Of a DNA stretch of 64,000 nt, positions 51,959 to 61,241 are shown in pieces. Source of the stretch: Zygaena filipendulae (lineage: Eukaryota > Arthropoda > Insecta > Lepidoptera > Zygaenidae); NCBI GenBank assembly GCA_907165275.2, contig OU015653.1, positions 8,028,001-8,092,000 of the forward strand, in the 5' to 3' direction. Below the pieces are notes generated by a model. That model was not told where the DNA came from and did no database searches. It was given only the letters and a program-made list of their open reading frames with translations. Numbering within the stretch: the stretch's first letter is position 1; each line of letters begins with the position of its first letter. The translations under genes and the position numbers were made by a program.

Positions 51959-54900
51959 GCCGCCCCAAGGACTTTTGTGATGGAGGCCGAATTATGATAG
52001 TAAACACAAAAATATCTCTTTATGTTGAATTAATGTCCAAACAATTTAACGATAACATAAGCACATTTTTAATAGATACAGGAGCAGAAATAACATTAAT
52101 TAAAGAAAGCGCGTTGAACGAAAACTCATTAGTGTATAAAGATAAGATTTTTAAATTACGAGGAATAGATAAAGATGCGTCGCCAACGGAGACAACGGGG
52201 TATACTTGCGTTTCATTTCAAATAGGAACAAATACGGTTATTCATACTGTCTCGATAGTACCTGATAACTTTCCTATCGAAAGCGACGGAGTAATTGGTA
52301 GCGACTTTCTCCAAACGATGAACGCTATTATTAATCTCCAAAAGGGAGAAATTGAATTATTAGGTACCCTTATAAAAATGATATACAGAGACGAAAAAAA
52401 GAATAATGATATAATTGCGAGTTTAGAATGTAATAATAATGAGGCGATATATTGTGATGATATTTTATTCGATAATATGAAAACTGAAAGCATAATAAAT
52501 AACCCCAGAAGTATGAGAAATGGAAATAATAGTGAGAATACTGAAATTGAAAAAATAAATGAAAATAATATAATGAAAAATATGTGTGAGAATAATAATA
52601 TTGAAAATGAGTTTATTTATATTGAGCCAAGATGTGAAAAAATAATATCAGTTAATATAATAAATAAAGATTTAAATGAAGGAATAATTCCCGAGAAAAT
52701 AGAGATAACAAAAGGTTGTTATCTATGTCCCAGCATTGTCAAGGTAAATAATAGTTATGCGTTAACAGCTTGTTTAAACACCACTGATGAGATGATAAAA
52801 ATAAACAAAATTAAGGTCCATTTAGAGTCTATAACTAACAAAGACCAAAGCGACAGTAGAATAATGAAAGTTGATAAACAAAATAATAATTGTAATTACG
52901 ATAGTAGTCGTTTAGACAAAATAGAACAAACATTGAGAATTGACCATTTAAACAAAGAAGAAAAAGAATCATTAGTAAAATTATGTAAAGAATATAATCA
53001 TATTTTCCATTTAGAAGGCGATAGTCTAACCGCCACAGATATTGTCATGCACGAGATACCCCTTGAAAATGAACGTCCAATTAACACTAAATCGTATAGA
53101 TACCCAGAAGCTCTAAAAGAAGAAGTTCATGACCAAGTAAATAAATTATTAAAAGATAACATTATTAAACCTTCCAATAGTCCCTGGAACTCACCAGTAT
53201 GGATTGTCCCCAAAAAAGAAGATGCGTCTGGTAAAAAGAAATGGAGACTCGTGATAGATTTTAGAAAATTAAATGACAACAGTATAGGAGATGTTTATCC
53301 CTTGCCCCAAATAAATGATATTTTAGATCAGTTAGGACATAGTAAATATTTTACTACATTAGATCTAGCATCTGGATTTCATCAAATTAAAATGCACCCG
53401 AGAGATCAAGCTAAAACAGCGTTTAGTGTACCGTTAGGTCACTACGAATTTACGCGAATGCCATTCGGTCTTAAGAATGCTCCAAGTACCTTTCAAAGGT
53501 TAATGAATAATGTTTTAGTAGGTTTACAAGGTTTAAAGTGTTTTGTTTATTTAGATGACATAGTTGTTTATGGTAATTCATTAGAAGATCACAATAATAA
53601 ATTAAAAGAAATATTTGAAAGACTATCGAAAAATAAATTAAAGTTACAACCAGATAAGTGCGAGTTTTTAAAAAGAGAAGTTATGTATTTAGGACACTTA
53701 ATCACTCAAAATGGAGTTGAACCAGACCCAAAAAAGATAGAAGCAGTAAAGAATTTCCCTATACCTAAAAATGAAAAAGATATTAAAAGTTTCTTAGGTT
53801 TGGCAGGTTACTATAGAAGATTTATCGGAAACTTTAGCAAATTAACACAACCCTTAACAAAGCTTCTTAAGAAAGACATACCTTTTATTTGGACTAGTTT
53901 ACAACAAGATTCATTTGAAACATTAAAATTAAAATTATGTCAAAAGCCCATTCTACAATATCCGGATTTCAGCAAACCTTTTATACTAACAACTGATGCA
54001 AGTAATTACGCTGTAGGTAGTGTTTTATCACAGAACTGTACAGATTCCGATCTCCCTATAGCCTACGCGAGTAGAACACTAAACAAAGCGGAAGTTAATT
54101 ACTCAACAACAGAAAAAGAATTGCTAGCAATAGTTTGGTCAGTTAAACATTTCAGACCCTATTTATATGGTCGACAGTTTACGATTGTCACAGACCATAA
54201 GCCACTGGAATGGCTATTTAACGTTAAAGACCCAGGATCGAGATTGGTCAGATGGAGACTGTTATTAGAAGAATACGATTATAAGATAATATATAAAAAA
54301 GGAAAATTAAATAATAACGCAGATGCATTGAGTCGTATTATGCCGGAGAATGATATGGTGAAAATAAATATTTTAACAAGAAAACACGAAAGTTACTCAT
54401 CCTTCTTAGAAGAAATTAAAAGACGCCCGATTCTAACTAAAAACTTAGAAGAACATAGAGGTATTCCCCCATCTAACTGTAACAAAGTAATTTTTACATC
54501 ATGCGATTTAGATCCCATTAACGAGGAACAATTAAAACTATATGAAAATAGTATATCAGAATTAAAAGCACGGAACGCCAAGTTATATGATATATTAGCA
54601 TCTAGAGGAAGTAATAATAAATTAACATTTTTCGCGTTTACTAGGGTTAATAATTGGGAAAAAGTTTCTTATGAAGATATTTTTAATGTTTTAAAGAATT
54701 TAAGAGACCGATTAATAAAAGAAAATATCACAGAATTTTGTTTGGAAAACTTAAAACCATTGCTCAACTTAAAATGGCATAAAATTAGAACTATACTGAG
54801 ATTTTTATTTAAGGATACTAAAATATTAATTAAAGTTTATCACAATACGGTTGTCACTCCAAAAGAGGAAGATATCGTAAAAATATTAGATGAGTGTCAC

Positions 54901-55923
54901 ACAAACCCAATCTCAGGTCATACAGGATTTCATAAAACTTATAAGAAAATTAAGTCTAATTACTACTGGAAAACCATGAAACAAGACATCGCTGAATTTA
55001 TAAAAAAATGTAAGTCGTGCCAAGAAAATAAATTAAATAGAAAGAAAACTAAACAACCCATGGAAATAACAACTACAGCAACAAATGCGTTTGAAAAAGT
55101 TTGTTTAGACATTGTAGGTCCATTGCCCTTAACAGAAAATGGTAATAAATATATCTTGACTTTGCAAGACGATCTAACTAAATTTTCACAAGCATATCCA
55201 TTACCTAAACACGATGCGGAAACAATAGCTGACTGTTTTGTCAGAAATTTTATTTGTAAATTTGGTATACCCGAAGTAGTACTCACAGACCAAGGTGCAG
55301 ATTTTATGTCAAATTTAATAAAAGAAATATCGAAATTATTTAAAATGAAGAAAATTAATACAAGTGCGTATCACCCTCAGTCCAATGGAGCTTTAGAAAG
55401 AAGTCATAGTACACTAGCAGACTATCTTAAACATTACGTTAACGAAGATCAAAATAATTGGGATCGTTGGATAGACTTCGCAATGTTTTCATACAATACT
55501 AACGTGCATAGTACAACACGTTATACCCCATTTGAACTTATATTTGGTTTCAAAGCATGTTTACCTAGTTCAATTACTAAGGAAACAGAATTCAAGTATT
55601 CTTACGATAATTATGTAGATGATTTATTATTAAAATTAAGGAAATCGCGTGAATTAGCTAGAAAAAATATTATTGATTCAAAGGAAACAAATAAAAGATT
55701 ATATGACAAGAAATCTAGGTACATAGAATTTAAAATAGGAGATAAGGTATATTTAAGCAACGAACAAGTTCGGTTAGGAAAGACGAAAAAGTTAGCAAAA
55801 TACTGGTTAGGTCCTTACGACATTATAGCAATCAATTCTAAAGTTAACGTCACTTTACAAGTGAAAAATAAGAAAATGCGTGTTCATACAAACCGACTGA
55901 AACATGCGTTTGTTTCAGGATGA
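51931..55923 (+). CDS. pol: LTR-3 Pol: protease, RT, RNase H, integrase
   Basis: Open from the slippery site to TGA at 55921-55923; an internal ATG is at 51994. Order: aspartic protease (FLIDTGAEITLI, about 52062), a 280-residue Asn-rich linker, RT (VIDFRKLNDNS, catalytic YLDD at about 53551), RNase H (LTTDASNYAVGSVLS), zinc H2C2 (HTGFHKTYKK ... CKSCQENK), and integrase with D, D and E in LDIVGPLP, LTDQGADFMS and NGALERSHSTL. It is intact by eye. Its stop overlaps the env ATG as ATGA. Confidence 0.92.
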   Translation, partial: FKPQQSKEVGRPKDFCDGGRIMIVNTKISLYVELMSKQFNDNISTFLIDTGAEITLIKESALNENSLVYKDKIFKLRGIDKDASPTETTGYTCVSFQIGTNTVIHTVSIVPDNFPIESDGVIGSDFLQTMNAIINLQKGEIELLGTLIKMIYRDEKKNNDIIASLECNNNEAIYCDDILFDNMKTESIINNPRSMRNGNNSENTEIEKINENNIMKNMCENNNIENEFIYIEPRCEKIISVNIINKDLNEGIIPEKIEITKGCYLCPSIVKVNNSYALTACLNTTDEMIKINKIKVHLESITNKDQSDSRIMKVDKQNNNCNYDSSRLDKIEQTLRIDHLNKEEKESLVKLCKEYNHIFHLEGDSLTATDIVMHEIPLENERPINTKSYRYPEALKEEVHDQVNKLLKDNIIKPSNSPWNSPVWIVPKKEDASGKKKWRLVIDFRKLNDNSIGDVYPLPQINDILDQLGHSKYFTTLDLASGFHQIKMHPRDQAKTAFSVPLGHYEFTRMPFGLKNAPSTFQRLMNNVLVGLQGLKCFVYLDDIVVYGNSLEDHNNKLKEIFERLSKNKLKLQPDKCEFLKREVMYLGHLITQNGVEPDPKKIEAVKNFPIPKNEKDIKSFLGLAGYYRRFIGNFSKLTQPLTKLLKKDIPFIWTSLQQDSFETLKLKLCQKPILQYPDFSKPFILTTDASNYAVGSVLSQNCTDSDLPIAYASRTLNKAEVNYSTTEKELLAIVWSVKHFRPYLYGRQFTIVTDHKPLEWLFNVKDPGSRLVRWRLLLEEYDYKIIYKKGKLNNNADALSRIMPENDMVKINILTRKHESYSSFLEEIKRRPILTKNLEEHRGIPPSNCNKVIFTSCDLDPINEEQLKLYENSISELKARNAKLYDILASRGSNNKLTFFAFTRVNNWEKVSYEDIFNVLKNLRDRLIKENITEFCLENLKPLLNLKWHKIRTILRFLFKDTKILIKVYHNTVVTPKEEDIVKILDECHTNPISGHTGFHKTYKKIKSNYYWKTMKQDIAEFIKKCKSCQENKLNRKKTKQPMEITTTATNAFEKVCLDIVGPLPLTENGNKYILTLQDDLTKFSQAYPLPKHDAETIADCFVRNFICKFGIPEVVLTDQGADFMSNLIKEISKLFKMKKINTSAYHPQSNGALERSHSTLADYLKHYVNEDQNNWDRWIDFAMFSYNTNVHSTTRYTPFELIFGFKACLPSSITKETEFKYSYDNYVDDLLLKLRKSRELARKNIIDSKETNKRLYDKKSRYIEFKIGDKVYLSNEQVRLGKTKKLAKYWLGPYDIIAINSKVNVTLQVKNKKMRVHTNRLKHAFVSG

Positions 55924-56520
55924 ACTTCAAAATCTTGCTGTTAGCAGTTGCGCTTCTTCAAGTAGTCGCAGCCAGCTTATACAATATGTTGTTTTGGTCA
56001 GCAACGCGCGTAACGGAGGTAGTAATATAAGTAATATGGGTTCTAAAAAAAATATAAAAAAAAAAAAAATTTTATAATTCGGAACATTATTTAAAAGAAA
56101 ATCTCTGCACAAGATATCTAAAAATGTTTACATTAAATGGTAATTGGTAAAGCCTTAGCGCGTAGACTAGAGCTACGACATCATAGATTCTACGCGCTAC
56201 GTGTTGCTACGTCGCGCCTCGCGTCGTCGTTGCTCGCACCCAATGTACGTAGGTACCTACCTACTTTTGCACAAACGTTTTATTTAGATCACGGTAAGTA
56301 AACAAAACATTTTTGACTCCCTTTCCCTTCATACCTACTTTACCGGGCTTAGGACCGGCAAAGGAACTGAATAATTTAGAAATTATTAAATTAGAAATGA
56401 CATTTTTATCCATTAATAATTATGCATTAAAGTTTTATCGCGCTGTTATTAAGTACCTTTGGCGTATTTAAAAAGGTGAATCATCTTATTCACAATAATT
56501 CATGACATAATTTACAATTT

Positions 56521-56589
56521 TTATTGTGAGCATTGGTAATACAGAGTTCTAATTATTGTAGAACTCTGTATTACCTATGCTCACAATAA
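56521..56589. repeat. 30-bp-arm hairpin inside the Tc1/mariner element
   Basis: 56521-56550 and 56560-56589 are inverse complements with one mismatch, with a 9-nt loop. It is followed at 56610-56790 by degenerate ACATAACACAACATAAC repeats. Confidence 0.8.
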
Positions 56590-56879
56590 AACAATTTCTA
56601 TGAAATGAAACACAACATAACACAAAATAATAACATAACATAACACAACTTATTTACAATCATTAAAAACATAATTTACAAAATATCATTAATTTACAAA
56701 TAATTTAATTTAATTTCATTTTATTGCATTTCATTTCATAACACAACATAACAAAACAGAATAACATAACAAAACACAACATAACATAACAATTACACAA
56801 CAAAAAATAAATTATTTACAATCATTAAAAACGTGACACAGTCTCCACTAAAAGTTTTTTATTTTTATTTACACTGATT

Positions 56880-57983
56880 TTACGTTAACCTAAGAATCTG
56901 TTCGAAGTGTCTACCGCGTTGCGCGATGCACACAGAAGCACGACGTCGCAAATTGTCTTTTAATCGAGATAAAACAGTTTCATTGTTCTTAATCAATTCA
57001 AAAGCGTTCAGTATTGCTTGCTTTAATGTTTCACGGTCGGTGTATTCGTCATGCGTACCGTACACTATGCGCTTTACGTCACCCCACAAATAAAAGTCCA
57101 ATGGAGTTAGATCGGGTGAACGTGGTGGCCACGGTATGGGGCCACCACGTCCTATCCAACGATCACCGAACTCCGACGTTAAATACTCACGTACAGCGCG
57201 GGCATAATGCGGGGGGGCACCGTCTTGCTGAAAGTAAAGTCCATCAAGAAGAGCAAGTGGAACATCATCTAACATCTCACTTATTTGATTTCGGAGTAGA
57301 TCCAAATAAGATTGTCCAGTTAAACTTCCCTCAATAAAATACGGTCCGATTATGCGTGTACCAAGGATACCTGCCCAAACATTTACCGAAAATCTCGTTT
57401 GATAAGAGTCTCTCACGGTTGGGTGTGGGTTTTCCACCGCACGATCACTACGAACTTCCCACCAATGTTCATTGTGAACGTTAAATAACCCTACTCTAGT
57501 AAATAACGCTTCGTCTGTCCATAAAATGTTACTATCTACGTTATTCACGAGCCATTCACAAAATGTAACACGACACACGTAGTCTGTAGGCATTAGGTCC
57601 TGAACCCTTCTGAAATGAAACGGATGCATCCTTTCACTATGAAGCAATCTCCAGATGGTTGCGTGGTCGACGCCAAAGCGTCGCCCAGCATCCCGGGTAC
57701 TCGCGCGCGGCTGCGCACGAAAGTAGTCAAGGACTGCATCTTGGACATTAACAGGGAGCCCAGATTGACCTCTACCTACTGTGTGACGAGGTGTAGCGAA
57801 TGTTCCCCATTCCCTGAGATTAAAAACAACAGTCCTTATGGTGTAGCGAGTTACACTTGCACGAGTGGGAAACGTCGCACTCCACTCGGCCACACTATTC
57901 TCTTCATCTTCGCCATTACGAAAGTAAATACTTATTAAATCGTAAATTTCACTGTTGGTTAATCCTGCGAATGACCGAGCCAT
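56880..57983 (-). CDS. Tc1/mariner-type transposase (DD41D-like)
   Basis: 367 codons from the ATG at 57983 (MARSFAGLTN). The longer frame to 58220 is a GC-rich upstream extension and is less likely. The N-terminal helix-turn-helix region covers about residues 1-130 (RRFGVDHATIWRLLHSERMH). The DDE/D catalytic core has first Asp in LWTDEALFTR, second in YFQQDGAPPHYA and third in SPDLTPLDFYLWG. I count 41 residues between the second and third Asp, as in the DD41D (rosa/Visitor-like) group rather than mariner DD34D. It would cut and paste the element via its TIRs. The frame is uninterrupted, so it may still be active. Confidence 0.87.
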   Translation of the reverse strand: MARSFAGLTNSEIYDLISIYFRNGEDEENSVAEWSATFPTRASVTRYTIRTVVFNLREWGTFATPRHTVGRGQSGLPVNVQDAVLDYFRAQPRASTRDAGRRFGVDHATIWRLLHSERMHPFHFRRVQDLMPTDYVCRVTFCEWLVNNVDSNILWTDEALFTRVGLFNVHNEHWWEVRSDRAVENPHPTVRDSYQTRFSVNVWAGILGTRIIGPYFIEGSLTGQSYLDLLRNQISEMLDDVPLALLDGLYFQQDGAPPHYARAVREYLTSEFGDRWIGRGGPIPWPPRSPDLTPLDFYLWGDVKRIVYGTHDEYTDRETLKQAILNAFELIKNNETVLSRLKDNLRRRASVCIAQRGRHFEQILRLT

Positions 57984-58417
57984 TTTAGCGCAGAAAAAAC
58001 GCACGCGCAATAACCGCGACTGTGGGAGGCAGACTGGCTGGCGCCTGGCGCTGGCCGCAGGCGCTAGCGCCGGCGTCCGGGGGTGGCAACGGCGGGCGGG
58101 GGTGGCACGTCGCCGCGCCCCCCGGCCCCCGCCGCCCGGCCGCCCCGCCGCATTCGCCCGCGTTCCCACCGAGGCGGGGTGTATGTAGGTACTATGTACG
58201 TAGGTACCATTGCATGCCATATGATGCGCGCCGCGCGCGCGGTCAACGACCGGTAGCGTACGTAAATCGTAGGCCCGCCCGCTTGTATAAACAAAATAAA
58301 TAATTTTTTCGGATTTTCCTTGAAAAAATAATTATTTTTTTTTATATTTTTTTTGACATCAGTATCGTTAGTACAACCACCTCTGTGACTGGCGTTGTTG
58401 ACCAAAACAACACTCTG
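57984..58417 (-). promoter_or_regulatory. Upstream non-coding end of the Tc1/mariner element
   Basis: Contains a very GC-rich 150-bp stretch (58020-58170) and the 58392-58411 inverted repeat. The several long frames on both strands here come from base composition. Confidence 0.5.
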
Positions 58418-60556
58418 TATAGTATTAGTAAGTTAGATAAGACAGGTCTTTACTACGAACATATAGGTACTGTTCATAATTTTGATAGTGAATGGAATTT
58501 AATTACATATTTAGATGTATCGAGTGTTCATAAAAAGATAGATTTGATAGAAACTACGTTGCTAGAAACTAAGACCCTTTGTAACGATGTTACTTTTGAC
58601 ACATTTTCATTATGTCAAACTTCACTGACTGTGTTAGAACAACTCTTTCCTCAACTAAAAAATCAAGAGATTATTTTCAAGGAAATTACCGGTCAAAATA
58701 GTGTTAAAATATTGAATAGATCTAAACGTTCTTATATTGATGGTATAGGTTCTCTGATGAAGGTTCTGTTTGGAACCATGGACGCCGAAGATGCTGAAAA
58801 ATATGATCATGCTATAAATAATATTTCAAAGGATGAAAATACAATTATTGAATTATTAAAGTCGCAAACGCAAATAGTTAAATCAACAATTACAAATTTT
58901 AACAATTCGGTAACGAATCTTCAGAAAAATGAAGCAATTTTTAATAAAAATCTTGATATACTTTCAAACTATACTAAAGATGTTAATAATAAAATATTCA
59001 ACATAAATATGAAGCAAGACTTAGACGATCACCTTTCATTCCTTACTCTCGTAACGTCAGAGTTGAATAACGAAATTTCAGTCATTATAAATGCTGTAAT
59101 GTTTTCGAAAAATAATGTCTTACATCCCGTTATAATTACCCCTGATCAATATCTGTCAGAAATTAAAAAGACGTTACCAAACTTACCATCGAATACTAAA
59201 TACCCAACAGATTTAAGTAATGACCATATCTCTGAATTATTAGGTTTAGTTGATTTAGTAACATATTATATGAATAATAAAATAGTATTCGTAATTAAAA
59301 CACCTTTGATAACTCAGCAAACGTATGATTTATATAACTTAGTACCTGTTCCGATATTAAATAAAAATAATACATTTCTTTTTATTTTACCTACGGAGAA
59401 ATATTTATTACTGTCAAGTAATAAGATTCATTATGCCTCGCTAGATAATATAAATGAATGCAAAAGGTTAATTAATAATAAGTTTATTTGTAAGATAAGT
59501 CAACCTTTATACTCTGTACATGCAAAGACGAGCTGTGAAACTGATCTTTTATTAGGAAATAATTATCAAATACCTTCAACATGTGACACTAGAATCACTT
59601 CAATACAAAACGAATTATGGTTTAATATGTATAATAAAAATCAATGGTTATTTGTAACTCCAAGAAGAATCTTAGCTACAATTAATTGTAAAAATGAAGA
59701 ACCACATGATATCGAAATCTCGAATACAGGTTTATTAAAATTAGATAAAAATTGTAAATTTTATACACCTAATGTAATTTTACAATCTTCAAATAGTGAT
59801 ATAACTTCTAACCATTTATCATTACTACCAGACTTTGATATAACAAACGACGAATGTTGTAAGAAATTAAAAAATAAAACATTTGAACATAAAATAAATT
59901 TCATCCCATTGAATGGAGTGCATCTAGATTTAGAAGATTTAAATGTGGCAAGCCATAAGATAGATAAAATTAACAGTATTATTGATGAGATGCAAAACAA
60001 TAATCTATTTAACAAGGTCGTTGGTAATTACTATTTTATTTACATATTTATGTCTGTAATTAAGGTAATAAGTTTTTACATTTTGTATAGACTTGGTAAA
60101 TATTTGTTAAAACGAAAATTTTTCTGTACGTCACGAGGACGAACGCTAGCCTTGGAAGATAGTAAAACTTGTTGTGCTAGGATAACCAATTGTGTAACTT
60201 TGAAAGTCAATAGTCCAGAAAGAGTAGATATTGAAATGAGTGATATCCCTAGTTCAAGTTTAAATGATACTGTTACTACAGCAACACCATTGAGACGCAG
60301 TAGTAGAATAGCTCAATTGAAGGTGTCATAATTATTAACAATGGAATCAAATAAGCGTTTAGTTAGTTTATACAACATTAATGTTTTAATGTTTTTATCG
60401 GTTTTGTATTTTGTAATTTGATGTCTTATGTAATGATTTTATGATATTGTAACTATTAGAAAAGTAAGATGATTAGTATGATATGATTAAGCATAATTAT
60501 GTTTTAAATGTATAAGTAACAATAATGATATTGATGAAAACTTTCGTTTTCACTCT

Positions 60557-60568
60557 AAAAGGGGAGGA
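60557..60568 (+). promoter_or_regulatory. Polypurine tract of LTR-3
   Basis: AAAAGGGGAGGA ends one base before the 3' LTR. Confidence 0.8.
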
Positions 60569-60569
60569 T

Positions 60570-61241
60570 TGTAATGTACTGTGGGGTCTGTTGCCATGTT
60601 AAATTTTATTAGTAAACATTTCTTTAAATATTTCTTTTTCAATTCTGTAAAGCGTCATTGTTCCCACGTTCGGTAACATTAAGCTATTATCTAAGTTTCT
60701 TCTCATTGTTTTCATTCACTTTGTGTTATTGGTTTTACAGAATGAATCTTGTATTTTTTTAGAAAAGGTTTTATCAGTTTTAGGACCTAGATGAAACAAA
60801 GGTTTATTAAGGTTCATTGTGTAGCACAAACAGCAATAGCTAGTTAATTACCTATCGTTAGTAACATCTGCACGCAGCACCCTTTGCTGTACCGCTCCTT
60901 GGAGTGAAAGATGTTTTGTTTCTATTGTTTTTATGTAACGTTCCAGTACCTTTGTTATAAGACCTTTTTGTAAATGTGTAGTTCATTATTTTGAGAGTCG
61001 TGCTTAGTGCGAGGGAAGTTTGGAATAGTCAGTTAGTTACCCACCTTCAACCACGCAACACGAGTCATAGTGACACCCCCCGCGTATAAAGTTGATCTCG
61101 CGTAAGTTATTCTATATTTTATATTGTAGTTATTATAACCTAGTATCTGGTTCATAATATAAACTCTATATAAAATCCTGTGTCTGTTGTATCAATTGTG
61201 TCTTCACTCCTCTCTGACTACCGGCACGTCGGCACACAACA
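60570..61241 (+). repeat. 3' LTR of LTR-3
   Basis: 672 bp, collinear with the 5' LTR. It is followed by the target duplicate ATTA at 61242-61245. Confidence 0.92.

Larger units (their letters stand above)
55982..58417 (-). mobile_element. Tc1/mariner-superfamily element inside env
   Basis: 2436 bp flanked by TA (55980-55981 and 58418-58419), the target duplication of the superfamily. The ends are inverted repeats of about 50 bp: 55990-56009 (GTTGTTTTGGTCAGCAACGC) matches the inverse at 58392-58411 with one change, and similarity continues inward. It encodes one transposase on the minus strand. The 3' non-coding half contains a hairpin and ACATAACACAAC-type simple repeats. Confidence 0.9.
55920..60331 (+). 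pseudogene. env: LTR-3 env, split by a DNA transposon
   Basis: The ATG at 55920 overlaps the pol stop and starts a signal-peptide-like segment (MNFKILLLAVALLQVVA). After about 20 codons a Tc1/mariner element occupies 55982-58417. The env frame resumes at 58418 and is open to TAA at 60331. The resumed part has a furin-type RSKR at 58718-58729 followed by a Gly-containing fusion-peptide-like stretch, many N-glycosylation sites and a C-terminal membrane span (about 60020-60105). This is the layout of errantivirus Env, related to baculovirus F proteins. The reading phases on the two sides agree. As it stands the copy lacks a contiguous gene. Confidence 0.88.
49844..61241 (+). mobile_element. LTR-3, errantivirus-like element with env
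   Basis: 672-bp LTRs (49844-50515 and 60570-61241), 4-bp target duplication ATTA, a tRNA-Leu-type primer site, gag, pol and env: the layout of insect endogenous retroviruses (Errantivirus-like Ty3/gypsy). Gag and Pol are open. Env is interrupted by a DNA transposon (55982-58417). Without that insert the element would be about 8.96 kb. It cannot make a normal Env in this copy. Confidence 0.93.

Noticed and set aside
56610..56790. ACATAACACAAC repeats as a CRISPR-like array
   Set aside because: Degenerate short repeats without regular spacers, inside a eukaryotic transposon.
57984..58220. N-terminal extension of the transposase
   Set aside because: Low-complexity Arg/Ala/Pro text encoded by the GC-rich stretch. 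The MARSFAGLTN start gives a normal family length.
57014..58303. Plus-strand frames opposite and upstream of the transposase
   Set aside because: Antisense shadows and the GC-rich end of the element. No domains, and overlapping a clear minus-strand transposase.
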